Origin: Cercophora sp. LCS_1
Lineage: Eukaryota; Ascomycota; Sordariomycetes; Sordariales; Lasiosphaeriaceae
Assembly: GCA_036250225.1 (NCBI GenBank)
Contig: JAPZLL010000011.1
Location: 372,001 to 436,000 of the forward strand
Length of the DNA stretch: 64,000 nt
Direction: 5' to 3'
Below, piece after piece: positions 42,624 to 52,560 of the stretch. Both the position numbers and the translations under genes were made by a program. The first letter of the stretch is position 1. Each line of letters starts with the position of its first letter. The notes beneath the pieces are model-generated. The model was given only the letters and a program-made list of their open reading frames with translations. It had not been told where the DNA came from and searched no databases.

Positions 42624-44168
42624 ATGTCGTCGCCGGACGTTGCGAGCGAAACGCTCGTGCCCGTCTTCGACCCGGTCAAGGCTGCCCGCGCTGCCGAAAG
42701 CAACTCAGATTGGCTCATAGCCGTTGTGTGCGTGGTTTGGGCATTTGCGCTGTTGACCGCGTCGGCGCGGTTCTACACGCGAGTGGTGCTAGTGCGGTCG
42801 TGCGGCAAGGATGACTTGTTCATGGCGTTCGCCGTGGTATGTTTGGGTTCTTGGCTGGAGATCACAGGATGTCGCGGAGCTGACAATTGTCGCAGTTATG
42901 TGGGATAGGAGGGTTGGTAACGTGGATCGTGTGCTGCAAACATGGATACGGGCGACATCAAGATACGATACCGCGAGACCAGTTTTCAGTCCTGCTCGAA
43001 GCGCAGTTTTACGAGTCGGTGCTCGAGGCGTCATTTGCGTTTGGGTTCCTCAAGATATCTATCGCGCTGTCTTTGTTGAGGCTCAACAGGGGAGGGACAT
43101 GGTACAAGTGGATACTATGGACGCTGATCGGTATGTTGCTACCGTTTGTGATGGTACAACGAGCTAACACATGTGCAGGGTTTACATGCTTTTATACCTT
43201 GTTCGCCTTCATCACCTTCTTGACCTTTTGCCAGCCGATATCGGCGCAATGGAACCGGACGACGCGCCCGAAATGTTACAATCGCGAGCTCTATCGAGAC
43301 TTTGGTCTCTTCAACGCTGGTGCGTTGCTAGTTCCTATGTCGGGCTCGAACTCCTCCCATTGAATGGCCCCAAGCTGACTGCGTTTGATGGCAAACAGCA
43401 TGCAACATCACGACGGATATCTTGTTTGCAACGCTACCGATACCCTTGATCTGGAGTCTCCAGTTGCAAAGACGGATCCGTTTGTATCTCATTGCCATTC
43501 TTAGCGGCGGATACTTGTAAGTTAACATATGAGGTGCATCTTCACATCTAATAATGTCTAGTGCCGTGGCTCTGGGCATTGCAAAAGCCATTTTCATCAT
43601 CGCATACGTCCACGAGAGGGATGGGACTTTGTGAGTTTGTCCTTCTTCCGATGTAGCCAGTTGGTCATACTCACCGCCCCAGTTATCCATTTGCACCCTT
43701 TTTCGGAGCGTAAGATATCCCCTCTCCCCACCCATGATCTCTCTCACCTTTCATAGTCTCCAACTCGACATCGGCATCATTGCTGCCTGTGCACCGACAC
43801 TCCGTCCACTACTCGGCACTGTTTTGAAACTGTCGACTCACCTCAACTACAAGGAAGCCAACTACTATCGAGCAGGAAAGGCACTCGACCGACTTCCTGT
43901 CAGCGGCAGCGCGACCCGGGGATACCTTCGACAACAGACAGCATCTGGCGAATTTGTGGAGCTGGGGCTGGGGAGTCCAAAGTCCCAGAAATGGGCCAAC
44001 GTCAACCAAGGGAACACGGGATTCACGACAGTCGTGCATAACAACAGCCAGCCGAGGAACAGCGATGGTGGAGGAGAAAAGAGCGATGATGACGCCATCC
44101 TCCCGGTCCCACAGGATCCAGACTTCAAGGGGATCGTCAAGACGACTGAGGTCAAAATCGAGAAATGA
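42624..44168 (+). CDS. PTH11-like rhodopsin-fold integral membrane protein
   Basis: Seven exons with consistent phases: 42624-42836, 42896-43130, 43179-43319, 43399-43516, 43562-43630, 43683-43709 (27-nt microexon) and 43757-44168, giving 404 residues. Seven hydrophobic segments are visible: SDWLIAVVCVVWAFALLTASA, the KDDLFMAFAVV-LCGIGGLVTWIVC pair, FGFLKISIALSLLRL, WILWTLIGF...FITFLTFCQPI, ITTDILFATLPIPLIWSL, LIAILSGGYF...AIFIIAYV, and LQLDIGIIAACAPTLRPL. Family marks include RFYTRVVLVRSCGKDDL, CQPISAQWN and ACNITTDI. The C-terminal cytosolic tail is hydrophilic. PTH11-type receptors are thought to sense surface cues upstream of G proteins, but this one lacks an N-terminal CFEM domain and its ligand is unknown. 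Confidence 0.87.
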
Positions 44169-45329
44169 GATGGAATGGTATTAATGGGAGGAACATTTAC
44201 GAGAGCCCACGCCCCAACGAGAGGAGATCCCGTATCATGAGGATGCCTACTGGATGGGCGTGGCTCAAAACAACCAACATATTGCGGAGTCCGGATACTT
44301 GCCCCTGACAGTCTTTTCCTCGATACACGACACGACATAACACCTCACGCGATGGATACGGGAAATTGGCACACAACATGACACGACATTTAAGGACTGT
44401 CGGATCGGAGGAAACGGTGCCGACACGGCTGAGAACCGTGGGATATGGGATAGAGGACTCGTGTCCTGACGGTCATGGCATCAACTGCATCACCATCGCC
44501 CCCAGTCACTCAAAGCGCAAGGCAAAACGGATCCCCCAGATCGCGCCCAATGTGGCGTCGGATGGCTAAGGAAACTGCACCGCCAGCGTTGGAAAATTCA
44601 CGCCGACACACGGTCATTACCGCTTCCGGCAAAGAAAGAAAGGGAGAATGGCGATGGAGAGGCGGAAAATAAGGAGAATGATCAAGCCACGAATGAAGGC
44701 CACCACAGCATGGAATGGAGTTATGGGCAAATACGGTACCGGGCAGAAACGACGGGACGACCTTTGATGGTTGTAATGAACAGATACGAGTGTGATATGA
44801 ACATGAAGTACAATAATAAAACAAAGTTTTTTTAAAAAAAATGGGGTGAAAATGGAGGGACGAAATAGTCAAGCCAAATGAGAAGTAGGAGACGGAGAGA
44901 GAGTGGAATGAGGTCGAAATCCGATGGTAAATACAGTCGTATGAAGTATGTTCAGGATAACGCACGTTGCCGTGTTTTCTTGAACCCAGTGTTATTCCAT
45001 CCGCTCTGTAGAGCACCAGTGACCGCAGTGGTTGACCGAGAACTTGAGTTTGGCTACGAGGGAACAACCGACGTTCGTGAGGGTTTTCCAGTGTTTGCGT
45101 CTCAAAGTGATGTAACACAGAGTTTCAGATTTTGCCATGTTCGATTTCATCATTATCTCCTTGTTTGTCCTGCCCGTTGTATCTGCCATCCTTGTGCTCC
45201 TCGCCATCGCTCAGATTTTACCATCAATACCAACCCATGAATAATCATCTCATCGTAACCTACAATATCATACACCCCATCCCAATCCCCGCCACCTGCG
45301 GACTGCGAAACACCAAAAAAAACCCTAAC
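44169..45329. other. Intergenic region between convergent genes
   Basis: AT-rich 3' flanks. No gene seen; an A8-9 run lies near 44833. Confidence 0.55.
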
Positions 45330-45923
45330 TCACAACCCCTTAAACCCATCCTCGGGCGACCCCCCGGCAAACCCTTCCCCGATCAAAATCCCCCTCCCCT
45401 TCCTCCTAACCGCCACCGCCCTTGCAGCATCCCGCTCCCGCCTCAACCTCGTCTCGGTCGCCCTTCCCGCTGCCCGTTCCTTTTTCAAAAAAGCAACCTG
45501 TCCCCGTGCCTCATCCCTCTCAGCGCGTAACCTCTTCTCCGTCTGCCGTGCCGTATACACCTCGTTCCGGAGGGTCGACACCGTCATTCTCGCTTCGTCA
45601 CGTTCTTTGACGGTGCGCTGTAGTTCGCGCTGGAGGCCCTGGATTTCGTCCCATTGTGCGGCTGTGGCGAAGAGGTCCGAGATTTGGAGGTCTTGTTGTT
45701 GGTCGTCCAGTTCTAATGGGATGGGGAAGGGTTGGGCATTTTGTGCTGTGGGTGATGCGTTTGATGCCGGAAAGAGATCCTCAAACACGGTGGTGTTATG
45801 TTGTTCTGGGAGGCATGACGATGATGATGCTGTGGAGGGATATGACGGTTGGTTGGAAGATGCGGTGAGGAGATCGGATCTTGAGAACGGGACTTGGAAT
45901 GGGTCTGCGAATGGACCAACCAT
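45330..45923 (-). CDS. Small coiled-coil protein
   Basis: A single exon of 197 residues. The first 80 are Ser/Pro/Gln-rich and probably disordered. Residues of about 90-170 are a strong coiled coil rich in Arg, Glu and Ala (LQRELQRTVKERDEARMTV, LRAERDEARGQVAFLKKE). The end is basic, then Gly-rich (RRKGRGILIGEGFAGG). There is no basic bZIP signature (N-x7-R) before the coil, so I do not call it a bZIP factor. Function unknown. Confidence 0.6.
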   Translation of the reverse strand: MVGPFADPFQVPFSRSDLLTASSNQPSYPSTASSSSCLPEQHNTTVFEDLFPASNASPTAQNAQPFPIPLELDDQQQDLQISDLFATAAQWDEIQGLQRELQRTVKERDEARMTVSTLRNEVYTARQTEKRLRAERDEARGQVAFLKKERAAGRATETRLRRERDAARAVAVRRKGRGILIGEGFAGGSPEDGFKGL

Positions 45924-47020
45924 GTTGGAGTCCCCAAAAGCCCAGATGGAGGCAAAGTAACGGTAGGTACCTACGGTTCCTAGTTTCGGGGAGGTGGAGA
46001 GTGATGGATTTAGGCTGTGTTGGTAAGCCCAGATTTCCGGATGCGAGGGCGAACAGCCAGGGTTGTTTTGCGGGCGGCTTCCCGTGGTCCACTTGTTATG
46101 CCGGCTAATGGGTGAGGGGCCTGCGTGTTGCTTGATTTTTCTAGGGATTTTGGGGTATATATATTAATAGGATGCGGCGATGTATTTCGTCGATTTGTCG
46201 GAGGTGTTGCGGATGACGACGTCGAGTCCGGGGATTCAGGGGTAGAATGCGGGGATTGTTTGGTTTTGGTTTTTTTTTTTTTGGCGAGATGACAAGGGTG
46301 GCGAGGGGGGTGCTGTGGTTGTGGATTGTGGATGCTGTTCAAGTTTCTCGATGATGGACGATGCGATGACTTTGACTTTGGAGAGCAGCGACAGTGAGAG
46401 AGAGAGAGAGAGAGAGAGACAGAAAGAACGAGGGATAAAATTCCCCACCTCTCATGAGAGAAAGGACAATCTCTGAGGACATGTGATTAAAACCCCGATC
46501 GGATATCGTCGCCGTCAAGACAGCGCAGCTCCACTTGGTGGCCCCGAGCAAGCGTCTTTCCCGGGGGATCCTGGGGTTGCATTCGCTTGGCAACACACCC
46601 AACCCTTGACCCACGCTGCCCTGATTTGGCAGTCTCGGAGCAGAGCGCCCAGCTCGTCGGTCGAATTGGCTGGCTGCCAGTCTCGCAACGACTGCTGTCC
46701 TGACAAAGTCGTCGTGAAGCGAGGGATCCGTGCCGCCGGTCACCGGCCAGAATCGCCATGCACGTCGGGATGCGTCTCGGCTGCCCTCGGCTCGACTTCT
46801 CCACCTTCCCCGGACGGTGTGCTGCAGCACTACGCAGCGCCTGTCTTGTCCGTATCTGTGCCAGAGTGCGTACTAACGGCCAGGCAATGCAACCTGACAG
46901 TTGTCATACACACCAGAACTAGGGCTCAAATTGGTCAATATCATTTCATGCGGTGTGACACACATGGCGGAGCGGTGAGAGACAGCTGTCGTCGCGCCCT
47001 GTCAATGGATGCTCACCTTA
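45924..47020. other. Intergenic region with GA microsatellite
   Basis: No credible gene. A T12 run near 46271 and the (GA)n tract at 46395-46419 stand out. Confidence 0.5.
46395..46419. repeat. (GA)n microsatellite
   Basis: About twelve GA units, 470 bases upstream of the small coiled-coil gene. Confidence 0.9.
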
Positions 47021-49856
47021 TTAGCTCCCCTTCTTACTTCTAAAGAATCCACTCAGCGCGCCCATCAACCCCTGCAACCCCTTTCTCTCGCTACCGTCGA
47101 CCATGCCACCCGTGATCCATCCAGGGAGCTTCCCCCGGATTCTGTCCGTCCCAAATCTGCGGTCCACGAGAACAATGGCGGCGTAATCGTTCCTGTGGCG
47201 GATTGCCCTTCCGATGCTCTGGTTCACCGCCCGCATGCACGCGTTCTCGTAAAAATCCCTCGCCGCCTGTTTCGCCACGGCCTGTGCCTGCTCCTTGCCC
47301 ATTGGAGCACACCCCGCATCGTCAGGGGCGGCGCTGCCATCGCCACCGGTGAGCCGTGCCGCTGTCGACGACTCAATGTACTCGATCCGGGCTTTCCACT
47401 CGGGTGAGTTGATGTTCGGGTACGGCAGCCCGACAATGACAACACACCGACCGAGACGATCAGAGAAGTTGATGCCTTCACTCATCTTGCCACCCACGAC
47501 GCTGAGAAGAAGCGCGCCAGTCTGAGACGCACCAGCGTCTGGAGACAAGATGGCCTGGGTGTAGCTCTGAAGCACTTCGTCGCTCGAACCACCCTTTGAC
47601 TCACGAAAGACGGTTTTCTTTGCCTCAATGCGTTCCCACACCGGCTTCGTGTTTCCAGCTGGGTCCGGCGTTTGCCAGACCTTGACGACCTCGTCAAGAT
47701 AGCCGTAACTGGGAAAGAAAACGACCACGCCATCGGGGACAACGGCGCAGATGTTGAGAATGGCGAGTCCGAGTTGTTTGACCAAAGTGCGATCGCTGCG
47801 CTTCTGAAAGCTGAATTCAAACACATCCGTGGCAGATGCGTTGGCCGTTCCGGCTGGTATGGGTCGCGTAGAAGCAAGTGTCCACACACAGAGATTGGAT
47901 GGTGGAATGACGTGACCGCAACTCAGGGTTGCGATCTTGCTGGAAGGAAAAGTTGGAAAGAGATGTGCTTTGTAGTCGTCAAACGGCGACATGGTTCCGC
48001 CCGCGAGAATGACGGCCCGCGCACTCGACGCTATGGAAGAAAACGCGTGGGTCGGCGACAAAAGGAGATACGAGAGCTTGATATCAGGACTTTTTCCTGG
48101 GATCTTTTCATAGAAGATCCGGCCTTCGGTGCTGAGATTCGTAAGTGCTGTGAGAAAAGAGACAAGCGTGTGGAGGACGGGTGCCGAAGGGCTCAACTTT
48201 GACTGTTCGCCGTCCTCCCGCTCAACGTAGCTGGCGTAGCTCTCAACCTTGTACGCTAGTTTCGAGTCCTGGATGTACTTGATCAGATGATACAAGTTGA
48301 TTTGGTCGGCACCACGCGCTTTGAGAAGCCCGTTTGCGTCGACAATCCCATTGTCGCCCTGATTCAAGTTCTAGTCAGTCCAGGCCCCCCAGAATTGTCT
48401 GGGATCATACCTTTGCTTCTTGTGCCCCAGTGAGCCACTGGCTGAGTGCCTCGATGACTCTCCCAACCTGTGCGACCATGACACGGTTTTCGCCTTTCAG
48501 CTTCTTTCCAAATCGCTTCACGTACACCCCCAACATCTGTCGGCCTCTCCGTAGTTCGGTCAAGCGGATTTCGGCAGCATAAACATTGGCCACGGCATCC
48601 ATGATGTTATGCGCCTCGTCGATAATCACAATGTTTCCCTCCAACTTGATTCCCAATGCATCCCTGGCGCTCTTCTGCAACAGGAGCGGATATGGCAGCG
48701 TGATGACCTCCGCCCCTGGTATCGCTGTTCGCGAGGCGTAATACGGGCATATCTGCAGCTCTTTCCCAATCTGATGCATATCCTCGATATCCGGCAGCGT
48801 CGCCATGACGCTGTCTCGGAACTGGTGGGTTTGCTTGACGTTCTCCTGGTTCGGCACAAAGGCACACTTCTTTCCCTCCTTTGACTGCTGAAGCTCCGCA
48901 CACCTGTCGTTGATGGCAGCCAAAGACTTTAACCGGGACACCGTAGGATGAGTGCACAGCTTTTGCCTTGACGACAACGGCACATGCTTGACCGTTTCAG
49001 TCTCGGACGTATCCCCTAGCGCGGACAACAAATCCCCAGGCAACGAAGGCGGAAACGCTGGCCTGCGCAACTCGGAGATGAACTGCGTCAGCTGCGAGTG
49101 CGTTCTCGAGGTATAAAAAATCTGTACCCGTATCAGCATGCAACCACGACTCAATCATGTCAAAGGACACACCTTGATCTCATCCTCCACCTCCCCTTCG
49201 TCCGCCTCATCCTTTATCCTCTCCAACAACGCTCTCGTCTCCTTGCTCAACAAACTCAACGGGTCATCACCGCCGCCACCCTCCCAATCCTCAACCAAAA
49301 ACTCGCTCTCCTCATCCACATCCCGCTTCCTCTCTCCATCATCAGTCCTCGCCCGTTTCGCCCTCTTGGCCCCTCGTTCCTCCGCCCGTCTCTCTTTTTC
49401 TCGAATCTTCCTCAGCGCCTCCTCTCTCTCCTCCCACCGCCTGCTCACCTCCTCCCTCTTCCTTCTCAACATGCTCTCTACCATCCATGCCGGTTCATTC
49501 TCCATCCCGACCGTCACCTGCTCCAGTGAAGTCTCGTACTGACTCCGCTTGTGATTTCGTAGCCATGTCAAGGCCGAACAAATCAGTGATAACGACTTTC
49601 CCTATTCGCCATCAGCTTACCATCCCATCATCCCATCATGATATCGTAACGAAATAAAAAGAGAGGAGAGAAAACTCACCGTCCCAGTCGGACTCTCCAA
49701 AATCCCAACCTGCCCGTCTCCCCGTTCCAACACGTCATACACAGTCCGCATAAACTCGAGCTGGACGTCATACGGCGTGTACGGATGGTGGAAATCAATC
49801 ATCGCCGCTGATGTTCCCTCCACTTTATTCGCTTTATTCTTGTCGACTGCCGACAT
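47021..49856 (-). CDS. CHL1: ATP-dependent DNA helicase CHL1 (DDX11 family)
   Basis: Four exons, 49856-49680, 49601-49173, 49121-48411 and 48358-47021, with introns of 78, 51 and 52 nt, all phase 0, giving 884 residues. It is an XPD-like superfamily 2, iron-sulfur 5'-3' DNA helicase needed for sister-chromatid cohesion. The Q-like start YTPYDVQLEFMRTVYDVLERG leads into Walker A (ESPTGTGKSLSL), which intron 1 cuts after GT. A charged insert follows, then motif Ia (FYTSRTHSQL), the Fe-S cysteines between motifs Ia and II (KLCTHP, DRCAEL, KKCAF, ICPYYASR), DEAH (IVIIDEAHNI), motif III (VILAGGTMSP), motif V (VVGGKMSEGINFSD), and motif VI (NQSIGRAIRHRNDYA). It lies upstream of CDC7's stop on the same strand. 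Confidence 0.95.
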
Positions 49857-50388
49857 CTTGGCGGCATTTGGCGTCGTAGTACTGTGGGGGCGTGATTATG
49901 TGGCTGCGGAAGGTATGAGGGAAAAAGTCATTGGTGGAATGTAAATTGATTTGCTGAATCTTTGTTTTGATTGAACGAAGGGGAAAAAAAAAATGCGACG
50001 TGGGGATTTATCAAAATGGTGAAAGTGCAGGCAGAGTTGAACCTACCGATTCGTTTGGGTTGTTTCACACTGACGCGGTGTCACGTGACGGTTGGTGGCG
50101 GGCCTGAGAAAAGGGGCATCAAAACATTTTCCAGGTCCTGGATACTGGAGGTCGTCAAGCAAAATCACTCTTCGAGAAATTGTGTAGCCATTTCATTGTC
50201 ACTAGATGGTTATGTAACTCGTCTTCATTTACAGAAGCTGCTCCAGCGCCCTCAAACGTGCTGTGAATCGCTCAAGCTAAAGCCAACATCTCAGTCCGAC
50301 CTAAGGTATTGCACAAGTGCAGAACAAACCCCCTCCCGGCCGCGGCCGTCCGACAGACACCAAAACGCCATGTATATGCACCGTTCGC
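49857..50388. other. CHL1 promoter / CDC7 3' flank
   Basis: No gene; an A9-10 run lies near 49985. Confidence 0.5.
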
Positions 50389-51882
50389 TCAAACCTTCAG
50401 AATGTCCATTTCGTCGTCTTCCGTGTTAGCCGATGCCGGAACGTCTTCCTCGGGCTGCAGGAACTCGTGCGCCAACGCCTCGTCGGCGCTGATTCTCTTG
50501 GAGGGGTCAAGCTCCAAGCAGCGATACAAAAATTGAACAGCCTTGTTCTCTTCATCCGACAGGGTCTCCCCGTTATCGCTACGACAGGTGCTCCAGAGGA
50601 TGATCCGCTCGAGACTGAAGCCCGCCGTGCCAATAGTCGGAATCGTCGTGTCAAACATGCAGCCGTGGAGCTGGCCTGCCATACGCATACGCTTCTGGCC
50701 AAAGATGGTGGCAATCTCAATCATCGCCTCGACATCGTCTGCCGAGTTGAAGAAGGGGAACCGACGGGACAAGATTGTCAACAGAATTACGCCTACACTC
50801 CAAACATCGATCTTGGTCGTCTGCTCCGTGCACTTGAACAGAACCTCGGGGGCTCGGAATCCACGTGTGCCAGCACGGTTGGCCCTCTTGGATGGGCGTG
50901 TATCCTGCTTGGGGTACCCGTTGTGCGGCGCGCTGCTCGCATTGTGGGCGGCGCGGAGGCGCGTCTTGCGCGCCACTGGGTCATCATGGCACACGCAGTG
51001 CTTGGTGTCGACGCCCTCACGCTCGGCAAGACCAAAATCGACGAGAACGCCACGTTGGGACGCAGGATCGTACAGGAAATTAGTCGGCTTGATATCGCGG
51101 TGCAGAATGTTGCGGGCATGGACGAAAGACAGGGCTGTGAAGAGAGATCGCATGTAAATGGCAATGTCGGGGACCGTCATCTTGCGAAAGTACTCGCGGA
51201 AATCGGCATGGCGGAAGTAGGGCAAGATGGCAATGACCTGGTCTGTCGAGCGGAACGCCGTGATCAAGGGGCAGACCGAGGGGCAGTTTCGAAGATCGTG
51301 AAGGAGCTCGAGCTCGTTGAGGATACGTGTGGGAGACGATGTGACATAGATCTTCTTGATGGCCACGTACTTGGGCTTGCGGCGTCTTTGTTCTTTCTGG
51401 AACGAGCCATCCAGAGTTGCACTAGATCGGCTGGAGAAGCTCTTCAAAGGTGGTGGGGACCACTTGTCGTTCTCCTTATCCAGATCCCAAGAGTTGTCAT
51501 ATCGATCGTAATGCAGGTCTTCAGCTTTGTATACGGTGGAGAAGGTGCCTGGTAACAAGGTTAGTGTTGTCCTGCACAAGAGGCGGACCAACAAACCTTC
51601 GCCGATGCGCTTGATCAGACGATATTTGTTGCGGAAGCCTGGGTAGGAATCCTGAAGCGTCTCCATGTCCTCGAGGATAGTGTTCGACACCGTCTCTTCG
51701 TCTGAGCTTTCAGTGTAGGTCGAGTCTCTATCGTCGACCTCTTCCATGGCCTCCTCGATGTCTTCGTCCTCTTCGGGAATTGCTTGCTCGCTCATTTCGG
51801 TGTCCGCGGTTGACGGCGCGTCCTCGTGTATCCGGAATGCATCCTCTGGATGTCGGCGACGCACAGGCGCCACAGAAGCCAT
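50389..51882 (-). CDS. CDC7: Cdc7/Hsk1-type DDK protein kinase
   Basis: Two exons, 51882-51597 and 51548-50389, with a 48-nt phase-1 intron (GTTTGT donor, CACTAAC branch, ACCAG), giving 481 residues. The start at 51882 (MASVAPVRRRHPEDAF) is chosen over upstream in-frame ATGs because it precedes the acidic N-terminal segment. The kinase core has the Gly loop GEGTFSTV (94-101), VAIKKI (K160), HRDIKPTNF (245-253), DFGLAE (266-271), a long activation-segment insert typical of Cdc7 (CHDDPVARK...KRANRAG), GTRGFRAPEVL, and DVWSVGVILL. With its Dbf4/Dfp1 partner it phosphorylates Mcm proteins to fire replication origins. The gene is divergent from condensin subunit 1. Intron retention would keep the frame open. 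Confidence 0.93.
   Translation of the reverse strand: MASVAPVRRRHPEDAFRIHEDAPSTADTEMSEQAIPEEDEDIEEAMEEVDDRDSTYTESSDEETVSNTILEDMETLQDSYPGFRNKYRLIKRIGEGLLVRLLCRTTLTLLPGTFSTVYKAEDLHYDRYDNSWDLDKENDKWSPPPLKSFSSRSSATLDGSFQKEQRRRKPKYVAIKKIYVTSSPTRILNELELLHDLRNCPSVCPLITAFRSTDQVIAILPYFRHADFREYFRKMTVPDIAIYMRSLFTALSFVHARNILHRDIKPTNFLYDPASQRGVLVDFGLAEREGVDTKHCVCHDDPVARKTRLRAAHNASSAPHNGYPKQDTRPSKRANRAGTRGFRAPEVLFKCTEQTTKIDVWSVGVILLTILSRRFPFFNSADDVEAMIEIATIFGQKRMRMAGQLHGCMFDTTIPTIGTAGFSLERIILWSTCRSDNGETLSDEENKAVQFLYRCLELDPSKRISADEALAHEFLQPEEDVPASANTEDDEMDILKV
51549..51596 (-). other. CDC7: In-frame, stop-free intron in the CDC7 Gly loop
   Basis: Forty-eight nucleotides, divisible by three and without stop. 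If retained it inserts 16 mainly hydrophobic residues (LLVRLLCRTTLTLLPG) into the ATP-binding loop. Confidence 0.75.
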
Positions 51883-52560
51883 CTTCACAATTGGGATTGC
51901 CCACCGCCGTCCTCCTGTCGCTGGGCTTCCAATGCAAAGGCGACGAACGCAGCTGGGCTCGGGGACAGTACTGCTCACCGAGGGCGCTGGGTCGAATGGG
52001 GAAGCAGAATAAACCCAATTGGCAGGAATCGGGTCGTGTTAAGGTGGTGTGCCGTCTGCTAAGGTTGCGGCGCTGCAATTTGCGTTGGCATCCGTGACAG
52101 GCTACTACCAGGGCAGAGGGCGCTGCGACAGCCGATAGAGGGGCAGCGCACGGACCAAAACGCGAGGATTTGCTGACCGGGGCGCCCAATCCGGGCGCGC
52201 GGCACCCCAAGTCAACAAACAAAGTGCGCCGTTGCTGGGGTCCCCCACCACGCAAACCGGCCGTGTGGTCGCAAAAGTCGCACCGTCGCAAAGTCGACGG
52301 ATGAGGGGAACAGGGAACAAGCAAACACCAGAAACGTCAACCCGCCGCGTCCCGCATTGGTTCCCGCGACACATCACCAATGCGCCTGCAGGCGGCCGGC
52401 AACTAACATCTTAAATTCTTTTTTGACAGCGGTTACATCGAGTGGGTTCGATTCCACTCGGTCTCCATTCCAGCCCAAGGCCCCTGTTCACGTCGATTTT
52501 GTCTCTTGTGATCCTCGACACCCTGTCCTCCCGCGCATTCCCCCCCGAGTGTTGTCCGCC
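51883..52560. promoter_or_regulatory. Divergent promoter of CDC7 and condensin subunit 1
   Basis: Start codons are 678 bases apart. It contains one AACGCGA at 52159-52165, the core of the MCB box bound by MBF-type G1/S factors in yeasts. This would suit both genes but a single short match is weak evidence. The CND1 frame is open far upstream of its ATG without stops. Confidence 0.4.

Noticed and set aside
44510..45118. 202-codon minus-strand open frame
   Set aside because: Phe/Ser/His-rich low-quality sequence in AT-rich 3' flank; no recognisable features.
45330..45923. bZIP transcription factor
   Set aside because: Heptads are present but the basic-region N-x7-R signature is missing.
50317..51555. 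412-codon open frame on the plus strand
   Set aside because: Antisense to CDC7, whose kinase motifs are unmistakable.
52440..52475. tRNA-like T-arm (GGGTTCGATTCCAC)
   Set aside because: The stem does not pair with a 7-base T-loop, and no acceptor, D or anticodon arms fit around it.
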